Source: Drosophila miranda (taxonomy: Eukaryota > Arthropoda > Insecta > Diptera > Drosophilidae). From it: a stretch of DNA of 64,000 nt. Below are positions 1-9,328 of the stretch, in pieces. The position numbers were made by a program, and so were the translations under genes. Below the pieces are notes generated by a model that searched no databases, was not told the origin of the DNA, and saw nothing but the letters and a program-made list of their open reading frames with translations. Each line of letters opens with the position of its first letter. The stretch's first letter is position 1. The stretch lies in NCBI RefSeq assembly GCF_003369915.1, contig NC_046673.1, forward strand, positions 20,079,718 to 20,143,717, in the 5' to 3' direction.

Positions 1-324
1 CGCTGGCACAAACATCGGCATCTCGCCCCTTTACCTGGGTCGCCGCGAGGAGCTCTTCAGTGAGCCCAACAGCTTCAACCCGGAGCGCTTCAATGTAGTC
101 ACAAGCGCCGAGAAGCTCAATCCCTATGCCTACATACCCTTCTCTGCGGGGCCGCGCAACTGCATTGGTCAAAGTTTGCCATGCTCGAGATTAAGGCCAA
201 CGTCCTGCGTCACTACCACATCGACTTTGTCGGTGACACAACGTAGCCGCCTGTGGTCATTGCTGAACTGATATTGCGCACCAAGGACCCGCTACTGTTC
301 AAGCTGCAGGATCGCGTCTACTAA
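1..324 (+). pseudogene. 3' fragment of a Cyp4d1-like cytochrome P450, broken
   Basis: The translation matches the last exon of the intact Cyp4d1 on the minus strand at 30376-30725, including the haem-binding loop FSAGPRNCIGQ. Compared with that gene it has lost one base just after the haem motif (near 175), has lost six bases in the following helix, and carries an in-frame TAG at about 244-246 where the intact gene has GAG. The normal TAA is still present at 322-324. At about 97% identity it is a recent duplicate that is no longer under selection. The upstream exons, if copied at all, lie outside the window. Whether it is transcribed cannot be seen. Confidence 0.88.
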
Positions 325-597
325 CCACAATCGCATTCTCGCGTAAAGCGATTTCTGTATCTGTAAATAATAATGAAACCCCTTAAAACGTACAGCTGGG
401 CTTGGCTTTCTTCTGGGAAAAAGATCCTAAATCAATGAAAGCCAGGAACAGCTTATAAGTATTTAGCACCAAGTTTATTTTTACAGCCAACAGAGGTAAT
501 TCCTCATTCTTCCTTCCGAAGTTAAAACCAAACAAATACAATTCAGGAAGAGGCCCAGATGACTAACAGAGCATTGGTACTGTATCGAATTACAGTA
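325..597. other. Spacer between P450 fragment and RING gene; site of the missing CFAP410 gene
   Basis: The first part (to about 500) aligns with sequence downstream of the intact Cyp4d1 (about 30150-30375, reversed). The last part (from about 555) aligns with sequence just past the right RING gene (about 28280-28318, reversed). The roughly 1.8 kb lying between these points in the right arm, which includes CFAP410, is absent here. Nothing else coding is seen. Confidence 0.7.
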
Positions 598-1021
598 TTA
601 CAAATAAATGCGCATTGCATCGCTTATGTCCCGTTTCATGTTACACATTGGGCACTTGTGAGAGGAGCGTATGGCGGTTTCGATGCATTGGCGACAAAAA
701 ATGTGTCCATATTTTGCCAACAATGGCTCCCGTACGCTTTCCAGACAAACCGGGCACTTGTAGTCCCCATCCGAAGGCTCGTTTTCGTCGTTGCGCCTGC
801 GCATCGGACTCGATGGGTTATGGGTATTAGAGCTAGCAGAACTAATATTGGCTAATATTGGAAAAGCAGAAAAATTAGTCTCTTGAATGAGGTTAAGATT
901 TCGTAGACATACTGGTGGATGTTTCAACTTCCTCCTGGGAATTATCTACCCCGATTGGAACGGGAACATTCGGGCCAGATTGGGAAGTATTGTCGCTCAC
1001 AGTATTTAGAAAGTTCCCCAT
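598..1021 (-). CDS. Small RING-finger protein (probable E3 ubiquitin ligase), left copy
   Basis: Two exons, 1021-913 and 851-598, are joined by a 61-bp intron with a GTATGT donor and an ATTAG acceptor, giving about 120 aa. The first ~60 residues are polar and low in complexity, beginning MGNFLNTVSDN. The C-terminal half is a C3HC4 RING: CPVC, then CGHIFC-type spacing (KYGHIFCRQC), then CPMC. RINGs of this short RNF4/Degringolade type recruit E2 enzymes for ubiquitin transfer. No convincing SUMO-interacting motif is visible, so a role in SUMO-targeted ubiquitination is only possible. The protein is almost identical to the right copy at 27856-28279 (one Ala/Ser difference in the N-terminal part). 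It is divergent from the unrecognised gene at 1874. A DRE-like AATCGATAG lies about 100 bp upstream of the start. Confidence 0.85.
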
Positions 1022-1873
1022 GTCGGAAATTTCCAAGAAGTTTTTTCTACACGTTTTAGTTTTACAATTGGGAAAACGTCAAGAGTTTTTCGGCACCACT
1101 GGATTGTAGTGGAATACCAATCGATAGCTGTAAAAATACATATATAGTATCGGTTCGGTAAAAACAAATTACCAACTCCTGGCGCTATTATTTAATTAAT
1201 CACTATTTTTTTAGCCACAATAAAAAAGAGATATGCAGAATTATAACTAAAAGCCGTTATTTTTTTGGGATTTTTATGGTATAGATACAATAACTGAAGA
1301 CAAACGGGTTTAATTCTAAACAACCCTTATGTACATGCATGGTAATGCCCTCACAATCCACAACTCAACCTGCTAATGCATGAAATTAATTGAACGGTTC
1401 TGTGTTATTAATAATTACATACGTATAATTTATGCGCTACAAATCGCTGCTTGAATTTGATATACCGTCTGCAAGGGTATACAAATGACATGCTGTTTTC
1501 TCTTTCTATTGACAAACGGGATAAAATAGTTTAAAACAGGCGCTAAAGCACACACACATATGCAAACGAGCAGTTTTGGCATGCATACATATGTAAACAC
1601 AAATCTATGGCGAATGGCAGAGTAGGACAGAAAATCAGCAAAGGAAAACGCAAGAAAACAGCAGCACGCACTTGTATTCTCTGCCGAGAGGACGCCATCC
1701 CGCTCACACTCGCACTCACAGGCCAGACAACAGCTGTATCCTCTTCGAAGCACAACACCTATTGTCTCCCGCTTACACATACTGAACCCTACATTCTCTT
1801 GTGGCGCAAAATAGCCCATCAGAAACCACGCAAAACGGCTGGCAAGAAGAAGTTGATCTGCGGTTGAGTAGAA
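1022..1873. promoter_or_regulatory. Divergent intergenic promoter region, left copy
   Basis: This spacer of about 850 bp separates two head-to-head genes and is almost identical to 27027-27855 reversed. On the RING side it has an AATCGATAG element (about 1119-1127) resembling a DREF site. The middle is AT-rich and contains several open frames on both strands that show no family similarity and no consistent splice structure. I read them as chance. Confidence 0.5.
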
Positions 1874-2524
1874 ATGGATTCTTTTGGCAGCAAGAGCGAC
1901 TGCGCGTTGGAGAGTTCAGAGATGGAGTTTGTAAGTAGATCAAATCTGTGCGAAACAATTAAAACACTGTAAAATTACACGCTATATGAAGTCGCAGTCG
2001 CAGTTACCGTGGAAAAATAAGAAAACGAAGGACGATGCTATTAAACGCTGGGTGATTTCGCAGGAGAAATACTTCCCGCTGAGGTCGAATGAGATGCCCA
2101 GCTATGAGACACTCGACAAATCCCAAAGTGAAGATGAGGCCCAGGAAAGTCATTCGGAAACTTTGTCCTTTGGAGACTATATCAACATATCTTCGAAGAA
2201 CTGTGTCCGCAAGCTGAGTGACCTCAAGTTTGGTGACCTCAAGTTTGGTGACCTTAAGTTTGGTGACCTCAATTTGGGTGGCGATCAGCCCGAGGAAACT
2301 CCTAATAATCAGTACAAAGGCAATTGCAATGTACAAAAAGTAAGACCACAAATTCACGATTTCGTTCATAGATGCTGACCAACCGTTCCCCTTCTTTTCG
2401 ATAGATTGATGGGGAGTCTCCCCATATCGGTAAGCCTGTGGAGTATTTGTCCGCTCTTGCGGCCCCATCGCCATTCGACCGTCCCAAGGAGACAGACACC
2501 ACTTGTACTTCCTTCTGGATATAA
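1874..2524 (+). CDS. Unrecognised gene with a KFGDL tandem repeat, left copy (174 aa)
   Basis: I do not recognise the family. Three exons are supported by splice signals and phase: 1874-1930, about 1992-2339 and 2405-2524. The exon 2 acceptor is ambiguous, because AAG/CAG sites at 1991, 1997 and 2003 all keep the frame. The protein starts MDSFGSKSDCALESSEMEF, is hydrophilic and acidic, and carries the motif KRWVISQEKYFPLRS near residue 37. Four tandem copies of a 15-bp unit (2220-2279) encode DLKFG/DLNLG repeats. There is no signal peptide, membrane span or known domain. The inverted copy at 26561-27026 is nearly identical through exon 2 but stops at the last codon of that exon. The C-terminal exon here (IDGESPHIGKPVEYLS...) is therefore unique to this copy. 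AATAAA near 2664 may be its polyadenylation signal. Confidence 0.65.
2220..2279 (+). repeat. 15-bp coding tandem repeat, four units
   Basis: The unit GACCTCAAGTTTGGT is repeated four times with minor changes and encodes (G)DLKFG. It is also present in the right copy (about 26620-26680, reversed), so it predates the duplication. Confidence 0.9.
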
Positions 2525-3449
2525 TCTCTGGGCGCTTCGCCCTGATGGTCGCACAGGCAACACTTACTAAACTTTTCCGCTATGGAGTCGTGTCATTTGA
2601 AAGTAAACATGCACATGCATTCACAGTATGTATGGCTAGTGGATAAGCTAAAGAGACCTGTTCAATAAAGTCTTTGTACCAATAAGCAAAAATTAAAACT
2701 GTTTTGTGGCGCCGAATCATAATATAGCCAGTGTAGCAGAGATGGAAAAGCAATGTCATTGACATTTTATTCAATCTCAATTCAAAAGATTTTTATAGTG
2801 CATTCTAGACCTAATCCTGTTTCCTTTTATCTCAATCTTGGATTTAAAAAAAAACATCGGACAAAAACCACATTGGCGGCCATTTTGGATAAATACAAAT
2901 GGCCGTGATTTCTACTGTGGCAATAGCAATGATAGTTTCCACTATCGATGGTGGAAACCACCAATAGTATCGATAGCACTATCGGGATATTTTAAACTCC
3001 GCTTCAATTAACAACTTGACTAAAAATTCAAATATTTCATTCATATACAGTTTATATATTTATATTGCTAGAAAATAAATACAATAAGAACCATTTTGAA
3101 TGGTTTTCCGCCGCACCAACGCATACAAACATGCATATGTATATGTATATACATAATATATTTGATTAACTGAACAAATCTCTCTATTCCTTCTGAACTC
3201 CTCCCCTGACTTAATATGCTAAATGCATGTATTTTATGAAATATGTAAACAATGTCAATGTTCAAATTTCCCGCTCGATTTTGTCGATGGTGAACCGAAA
3301 CAATTGATGGTCGGCAAATTTTTCAACCATCGATACTTTCGATGGCACTATCGATTTTTTCCCACACCTAGCGATTGCAGTCAAAGTTTAGGCCGCGCGT
3401 TTTTTTGTAATATATATTCACTATTTGCGCATTGAAAAATAAAAATAAT
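2525..3449. promoter_or_regulatory. Spacer with DRE elements upstream of the coiled-coil gene
   Basis: The first ~190 bp are the tail of the left arm. A perfect DRE, TATCGATA, lies at 2968-2975. It is preceded by a near-perfect hairpin (2937-2958, TTTCCAC...GTGGAAA) whose loop is itself an ATCGAT core. Further ATCGAT cores lie at about 3330-3352, closer to the gene. DREF sites are typical of replication and mitosis genes, which fits the downstream gene. Confidence 0.6.
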
Positions 3450-4325
3450 ATGCACAGTGATAATGATAATGCGTGCGTCCTTAATGGCAATCAGCAGGAC
3501 TCCAAAGAAGCTGCTTGCGATCCCGTTTCAACGATCCAGGCGTATTTGGTGGAGATGCTGCGCCAAACGGTAAGCGGCAGCCATCATTTTACAAAATTGT
3601 TGTTCGAAGGTTGGCTTGGCTCATATGAATGACTTCCAGCGCGCCGAGAATACTTCTTTGGAGAACGAACTTAATGAGCTGCAAGAAAACCAGAAGCGGC
3701 TAACTGATCAGAAGGCTGAAGCCATCTGCAGTATGAGCCTTCCAATCGTTGGGGAGAATTCGATAGAGCTGCTTCCCAACTTGGATGAACTGACTGCGAA
3801 GGAGACTACCCTGAGCAGTCAACTGAGCGATCTGGTGAAAATAAAGCAACAACTGAGCCTGGCCTATGCTGATCACTGCCAACAGGCCATACATGTCACC
3901 GAGGAGCGGGACGGTAATGTTACCTATGATGAGTTCACATCGATGGTATGTAATTGTGCACCTGCATTCTCGCATATTTATTTCACCTCGCTGCATGTTT
4001 TCAGAGCTATGAAGATCTTAAGAAGCTAATACAAGAAGATTCTATTAAACTGTGTGAAATGAAAAGAAAGTCAGAAGAATTGACCGAAATACTACGCTCG
4101 AAACGCAAGGAGCAGGATGCCAATCATAAGGCCTTGCTGGAGCAAATCAGTGTACTCGAACTGATCGCGCTCGAAGCCTTGTAAGCATACACAATTCACA
4201 TACATGCATATATGGTACATACATATACATGGTAATACTTTACACATCTCTTCTCATGCAGCGAACTCGCGAACGAAGTTAAAGTTGACTTAAGCTATTG
4301 CAACGAAGGCCGCCAATTAGATTAG
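3450..4325 (+). CDS. Coiled-coil protein, possible kinetochore subunit (Kmn1/Nsl1-like?)
   Basis: Four exons (3450-3569, 3640-3945, 4005-4180, 4262-4325) encode about 221 aa. All introns are short with standard borders, and the phases agree. The ATG at 3450 was chosen because the upstream extension lacks a start codon. The protein is mostly helical with Leu/Glu/Lys-rich heptad-like stretches (ENTSLENELNELQENQKR near residue 43, and LKKLIQEDSIKLCEMKRK near 146), which suggests a coiled coil. No enzyme motif is seen. The DRE-bearing promoter and the position next to the DHX57 gene fit what I remember of CG1558 (Kmn1, a Mis12-complex component) near CG1582. That identity rests on memory of gene order, not on a recognised motif, and another coiled-coil protein is possible. 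Confidence 0.75.
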
Positions 4326-5096
4326 TAGAAAACTACGAATTCATTTGAAGAACACCACTGCAAACTGCCTTACATGCTTACATATGTTTCATTATGTTTT
4401 AAAACTTTCATACAATCAACCATTTTCCTAAACCAATTAAAAATACATATATCCATCAAATTTCCGTGCCAGCAATTTGAGGCAGGGGGCGCGTAATTTC
4501 GTTTATATGCGATATTTTGCACAAAAACAAAAACAAACATACACCTGTGCACAAATAAGTGGCAGCGCGGCGCCGGGCTGAAAAAAACAGCTGATGGGCT
4601 GCCAGATAGTTTCACGTTTTTGTGAAATTGCCTTTGCTCGAGCCCTATTTAACACCCCATCCCTGAGTCGTAATTTTCAATGCGTTATAAAAAGGGTATG
4701 GGCAACAGGCAAAAACAGCCAAGACTGCAAGGTGTCTAAGAACCTGCCCCCTCTGCTCGCGTGAGAAGACAATAAGCGTTGAAGACAAAAAGCCGATTTC
4801 GTCTCAAGGTATATTAGGCGGAAGGGGTGGATTTTACCTTGCCATTCGTTGCATGTTCTGCGCCGTTTTGCCTGATGTCCATACCCTTTTTTTCCTCCCA
4901 TTCCTCACATTTTTTCGCGGTGACATCCAACCCTCACCCCGTGTAAATTGTAAATAATATTTAAATTCCGGATTCCGGGAAAAAACCGACAGCGACCGTA
5001 TTCCGTATCCGTATCAGATGAACCTGGATATTTAATTTATTATCATTTAGTTGTGAAATTTTGATATTATTTGATATTTGTGATTTGAGAGCGACC
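4326..5096. promoter_or_regulatory. Upstream region and leader of the DHX57 gene
   Basis: This holds the 3' flank of the coiled-coil gene, then an AT-rich leader ending in GACCATGG at the start codon. An AACAGCTG E-box lies near 4587-4596, a motif common in fly housekeeping core promoters. No open frame here has coding character. Confidence 0.4.
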
Positions 5097-8000
5097 ATGG
5101 ACGAATCCTCAAGGCAGCACATGGAAGACTTCTGCTTCATGCGGGCTCCCAGCGACGTCCGCACCACGTAAGTACTTCAGTCAGCCGACCATTAACGTGG
5201 ATGAAATCATGAGCGCGTTCTTCTTTTCATTTACTGCAAAGCAACGTGCCCGTTGCTCCCCCCAGGACGGTGGCTGACAACAAATCACGAAAAACAGAGC
5301 TGCACGTCGTACGGCTGAGCGATGAGGCCAAGCAGATGACCATGGACACTTTGCGGACCATACATGGGTCGGACTTTAAGCTGGAGGACATCAGCAAGTA
5401 CAAGGACCGGGGGAGAGGCGGCCACGGTGTCAAGCATGCCTACTGGCAGGACCGGGGCACACTGATGGTGCAAAGTGTCCAGGGCGTTAGTTCCACCAGA
5501 GACGACACCAACAACGAGGATCGCATTCGCCGCTATGCCCTGCTCAAGCTGGAGTGCTATGGCTTCCATCCCGCCCACTGCCTCGAGGCCTACGAGCACT
5601 GTAACAACGACACGGAAGCGGCCCTGCTGCTGCTCTACAAGCGATATATGCGCGTCCCCGAACAGGAAAAGCTGAACCTGGAGCCACCCAGCGAGGCAGA
5701 GCTGCTAGACATGCGCTCCGATGAGAAGGAAGCCCTTGAGTCCATCTACGATCGGGCGTATGAAGAGCGCGAGAGCAATCGGGTCTGGAATCTCAAGTTC
5801 AAGATCGACCACCTACTGGCCCACAGCCCCTCGGAGGTGCGAAAGGCTCGTGAGGCTGCCGCCGCAGCAGCAGCCGCCTCTGCCCAGGCAGCCCTCGAAA
5901 AGAAGAAGAAGGCCCCGCAGCGGTGTCGCAACTTCGAACGCGATGGCACATGTAAATACGGTCCCAAGTGTCGCTTTGCCCATGTGCCGGCCCAGCCCGT
6001 TCTTCCTTCCACACCAAAGAAAGGTGAGTGGATTACCGCTTATCGTGCGTATATTTTTGTTTCCCACAGATCTAAAAGGCTTTTGTTTGCTTCACAGAGA
6101 ATCTAGATGAGAACGATAACGAGCTGTGGTTCCATGTGGAGGTGCGCTTTCCGCCCGGCAGTCACTATCCGTACGAGGCGCCGTTCATCTACTTGAAGAC
6201 CACCTGCCACGACATACCGCACGAGCTGAGGCTACGCTATGCGCGCCACCTGTACCGCGAGGCGAGGGAGATCTGCCGCGACGGCATACCCTGTGTGTAC
6301 AGCATCTGTGATCTGTTGCAGTCCAGCGAAGATCTGGCCGGCAGGCTGGACACGGCCCGGTTTCCCTCGCCCAAGCGTTCACTCTTCTACAACGAGCCGG
6401 AGACGGGCGAGGCGATGGACAATGGAGTGGGCGAGCAGACGGTGAAGCCCTCGCACTATGCCCGCGGGCAGACGTCCCGTAATGAGGGAGCGTACCAGCG
6501 AAACACAGAGGCACAGGCCCGAGAGAATCGACGCCTGCTGCAGCAGTTCGTGGAGCGGCGGAAGGACGAGCGCTACCAGAAGGTGATCGAGGGTCGGCGA
6601 CAGCTGCCGGCCTTTGCCGAGATCGAGAGGATTCTGGCCCTCATCGAGAGCTCGCCCGTTGTGGTGATATCCGGCGAGACGGGCTGCGGCAAAAGCACAC
6701 AGGTGCCGCAGTTCATTCTCGACAATTGGTTCTTCCGGGCGCTTCAGCTGCAGCCTAAGGAGACCCTGCCCCATGTGGAGATCATCTGTACGCAGCCGCG
6801 CCGCCTCTCGGCCATCGGTGTGGCGGAGCGCGTGGCTGCCGAGCGGCTGGACCGTATTGGTCAGCTGGTGGGCTACCAGATCCGGCTGGAGAATAAGGTC
6901 TCGCAGAGCACGCGCCTCAGCTTCTGCACCACTGGGATCCTGCTGCGGCGCCTCGCCTCCGACCCAATGCTGTCCGGCGTCTCCCATGTGATTGTCGACG
7001 AGGTGCACGAGAGGTCCGAGGAGTCGGACTTCCTGTTACTCATCCTAAAGAACATACTGCGCGAGCGCAAGGATCTCAAGGTCATCCTTATGTCCGCGAC
7101 TCTCAACGCGAGCCTCTTTTCAAATTACTTCGGAGGGGCACCCGTGCTAGATATACCCGGCCGGACGTTTCCCGTGCAGCAACTCTTCCTCGAGGACATC
7201 CTCGAGCTGAGCGACTTTGTTATGGAGTACGACACCAAGTTCTGCCGCAAGCTGAAAAAGTCGGAGCAGGATGTCCTGCAGCGAGAGCTCGAATACGCCG
7301 ATGTCCAGGCAGCCGGCCCGCCCCCCGGCAAGAAAATCAAGGACGAGAAACTAACTCTGGCCGAGACATACAGTCGATACGCGGGTAAGTACAAATCTAC
7401 TCAGATCTATTCGGATCTCCTGCAAATTCCGGCTCCTCCCTGATTTTTTAGAGTGCAGCAAGACCACCTGCAAGAGCATCTACTTGATGGAGCCAATGAC
7501 CATCAATCCGGAACTAATCGAATCCGTGCTGAAGTACATTGTGGAGGGCGCCCATGAGTGGCCGCGCACGGGCACCATTCTAATCTTTCTGCCCGGAATG
7601 CATGAGATCCAGACGGTGCACGACGCCCTCCTCGATCACTCGCTCTTCTCGCCACGTGCGGGCAAATTTGTGCTGGTGCCGCTGCACTCGGCCCTGTCCG
7701 GCGAGGATCAGGCGCTGGTGTTCAAGCGAGCGCCGGCCGGCAAGCGGAAAATCGTGCTAAGCACCAACATAGCCGAAACCTCGGTAACCATCGACGACTG
7801 CGTCTTTGTGGTGGACTGCGGCCTGATGAAAGAGAAGTGCTTCGACTCGAATCGGAACATGGAGTCCCTCGACCTGGTCTGGGTCTCGCGCGCTAATGCC
7901 AAGCAGCGCAAAGGTCGCGCCGGCCGCGTCATGCCCGGCGTCTGCATACACCTGTATACGAGTTATCGCTTTCATCAGCACATCCTGGGCCAACCGGTGC

Positions 8001-9328
8001 CGGAGATACAGCGGGTGCCGCTCGAGCAGATTGTGCTGCGCATCAAGACACTCGAGACGTTCGCATCGCGCAACACGCTCTCGGTCCTTCTCGAGACGCT
8101 CGAGGCACCTAGCGAGGACAGTGTGTTGGGTGCACTGACGCGCCTTCGAGATGTGGGTGCGCTGGATGCTGACGATCAGCTCACACCGCTGGGGCACCAT
8201 CTGGCCGCCCTGCCGGTGGACGTGCGCATCGGCAAGCTGATGCTGTACGGCGCCATCTTCCAGTGCCTGGACAGTGTGCTCACCATTGCCGCCTGTCTGA
8301 GCAATAAGTCGCCCTTTGTCAGTCCGCTGAACAAGCGGGTGGAGGCGGACAAGTGCAAGCGCCTATTTGCGCTGGGCAACAGCGACCATCTCACTGTGCT
8401 GCAGGCCTACCGGGTGAGTCATCCTCCATTAGCCAGATGGATCCTCCCGGCCATTACTCATTTCTTTTTTTTGTTGCCCCACAGAAATGGTTGGAAGTGG
8501 CAAAGCGGGGCAACTATGCGGCCAGCCGGAACTATGCCAGCGAGCATTTTCTGTCCCTCAACACGCTGGAGACGATAGCCGACCTAAAGTATCAGTACCT
8601 GGAGCTGCTCGTCTCGATTGGCTTTGTGCCCATCGATGTGCCGCGCAGGCGCAAGAACGCCAGCGACAACATCCTACAGCTCACTGGTAACCTACATACA
8701 CAATGATCTGTGTGCATCCCTGAACCATCCATCTAACCGTATCATTTGTATACCCGAAACAGGTGCGGACCAGAACCACAATGGGGACAATAACCGGCTG
8801 CTCACGTCGCTCCTTTGCGCCGCCCTCTATCCTAATATTGTCAAGATCATGACGCCGGAGCGTGTGTATGTGCAGACGGCTGGCGGGGCAGTGCCACGCG
8901 AGCAGGGACATCATGATCTGCGATTCAAGACGCGTGGTGATGGCTATGTGAAGATCCATCCATCGTCGGTCAACTCGCAGGTGGCCACGTTTCAGTCACC
9001 CTTCCTGGTGTACCAGGAGAAGGTGCGCACCAGCGCCATTTACATACGCGACTGTTCGATGCTGCCCCTCATTGCCCTCGTCCTGTTCGCGGGCAGCGAC
9101 TTCAAGGTGGAGCTGCACGACGGCGACTTTCTGTTTCTGCTTGAAACCGGCTGGATCATACTGAAGGCCCACGATCACGAAACGGCCGAAATGGTGCAGT
9201 GCTTGCGCTCAGAGTTGATCAAGCTGCTCGAGGAAAAAATCCGGGATCCGTGCCTTAATCTACTGCACCACAAGAACGGTTGCCGAATGATCGCCAATAT
9301 TGTTCATCTGCTAAGCAAAAATAGCTGA
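5097..9328 (+). CDS. CG1582: DHX57-type DEAH-box RNA helicase with UBA, CCCH and RWD domains
   Basis: Six exons (5097-5167, 5242-6023, 6098-7384, 7452-8413, 8485-8686, 8763-9328) give about 1289 aa, with all phases consistent. Visible parts are: a UBA-like helix bundle at residues ~119-160; an RWD region from ~186; a CCCH zinc finger at ~253-272 (C-x8-C-x5-C-x3-H) lying inside the RWD span; more RWD-type sequence (FHVEVRFPPGSHYPYEAPF) at ~294; Walker A GETGCGKST at ~477; motif II as DEVH at ~585; SAT at ~617; motif VI QRKGRAGR at ~864; then winged-helix, HA2 and OB-fold regions. The family uses ATP to remodel RNA or RNPs, and human DHX57 shares this architecture. UBA and RWD domains suggest contact with ubiquitin or other proteins. 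The gene is GC-rich and intact. The orthology call is firm; the cellular role is not known from sequence. Confidence 0.96.

Larger units (their letters stand above)
1..2715 (+). repeat. Left arm of a large inverted duplication
   Basis: This stretch reappears in reverse orientation at about 26335-30725. In order it holds the last exon of a Cyp4d1-like P450, a RING gene on the minus strand and an unrecognised gene on the plus strand. The right arm holds the same parts in mirror order, plus a CFAP410 gene of about 1.8 kb that is missing here. By eye the RING gene, the divergent promoter and the first two exons of the unrecognised gene are about 98-99% identical between arms, while the P450 piece and the region past position 2440 are more diverged. 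Position 2480-2640 has no match in the other arm. Similarity fades near 2715, just past a shared AATAAA. The arm may extend left beyond the window. Confidence 0.9.

Noticed and set aside
1430-1819. Minus-strand open frame of 129 codons in the divergent promoter
   Set aside because: No family similarity. The composition looks non-coding, and in the other arm the frame is interrupted by differences without sign of selection.
6379-7008. Long antisense open frame within the DHX57 gene
   Set aside because: It is a shadow of the helicase exon in GC-rich DNA, with no independent similarity or splice structure. The same applies to antisense frames over Ork1 exon 7, MMS22L and Gcna.
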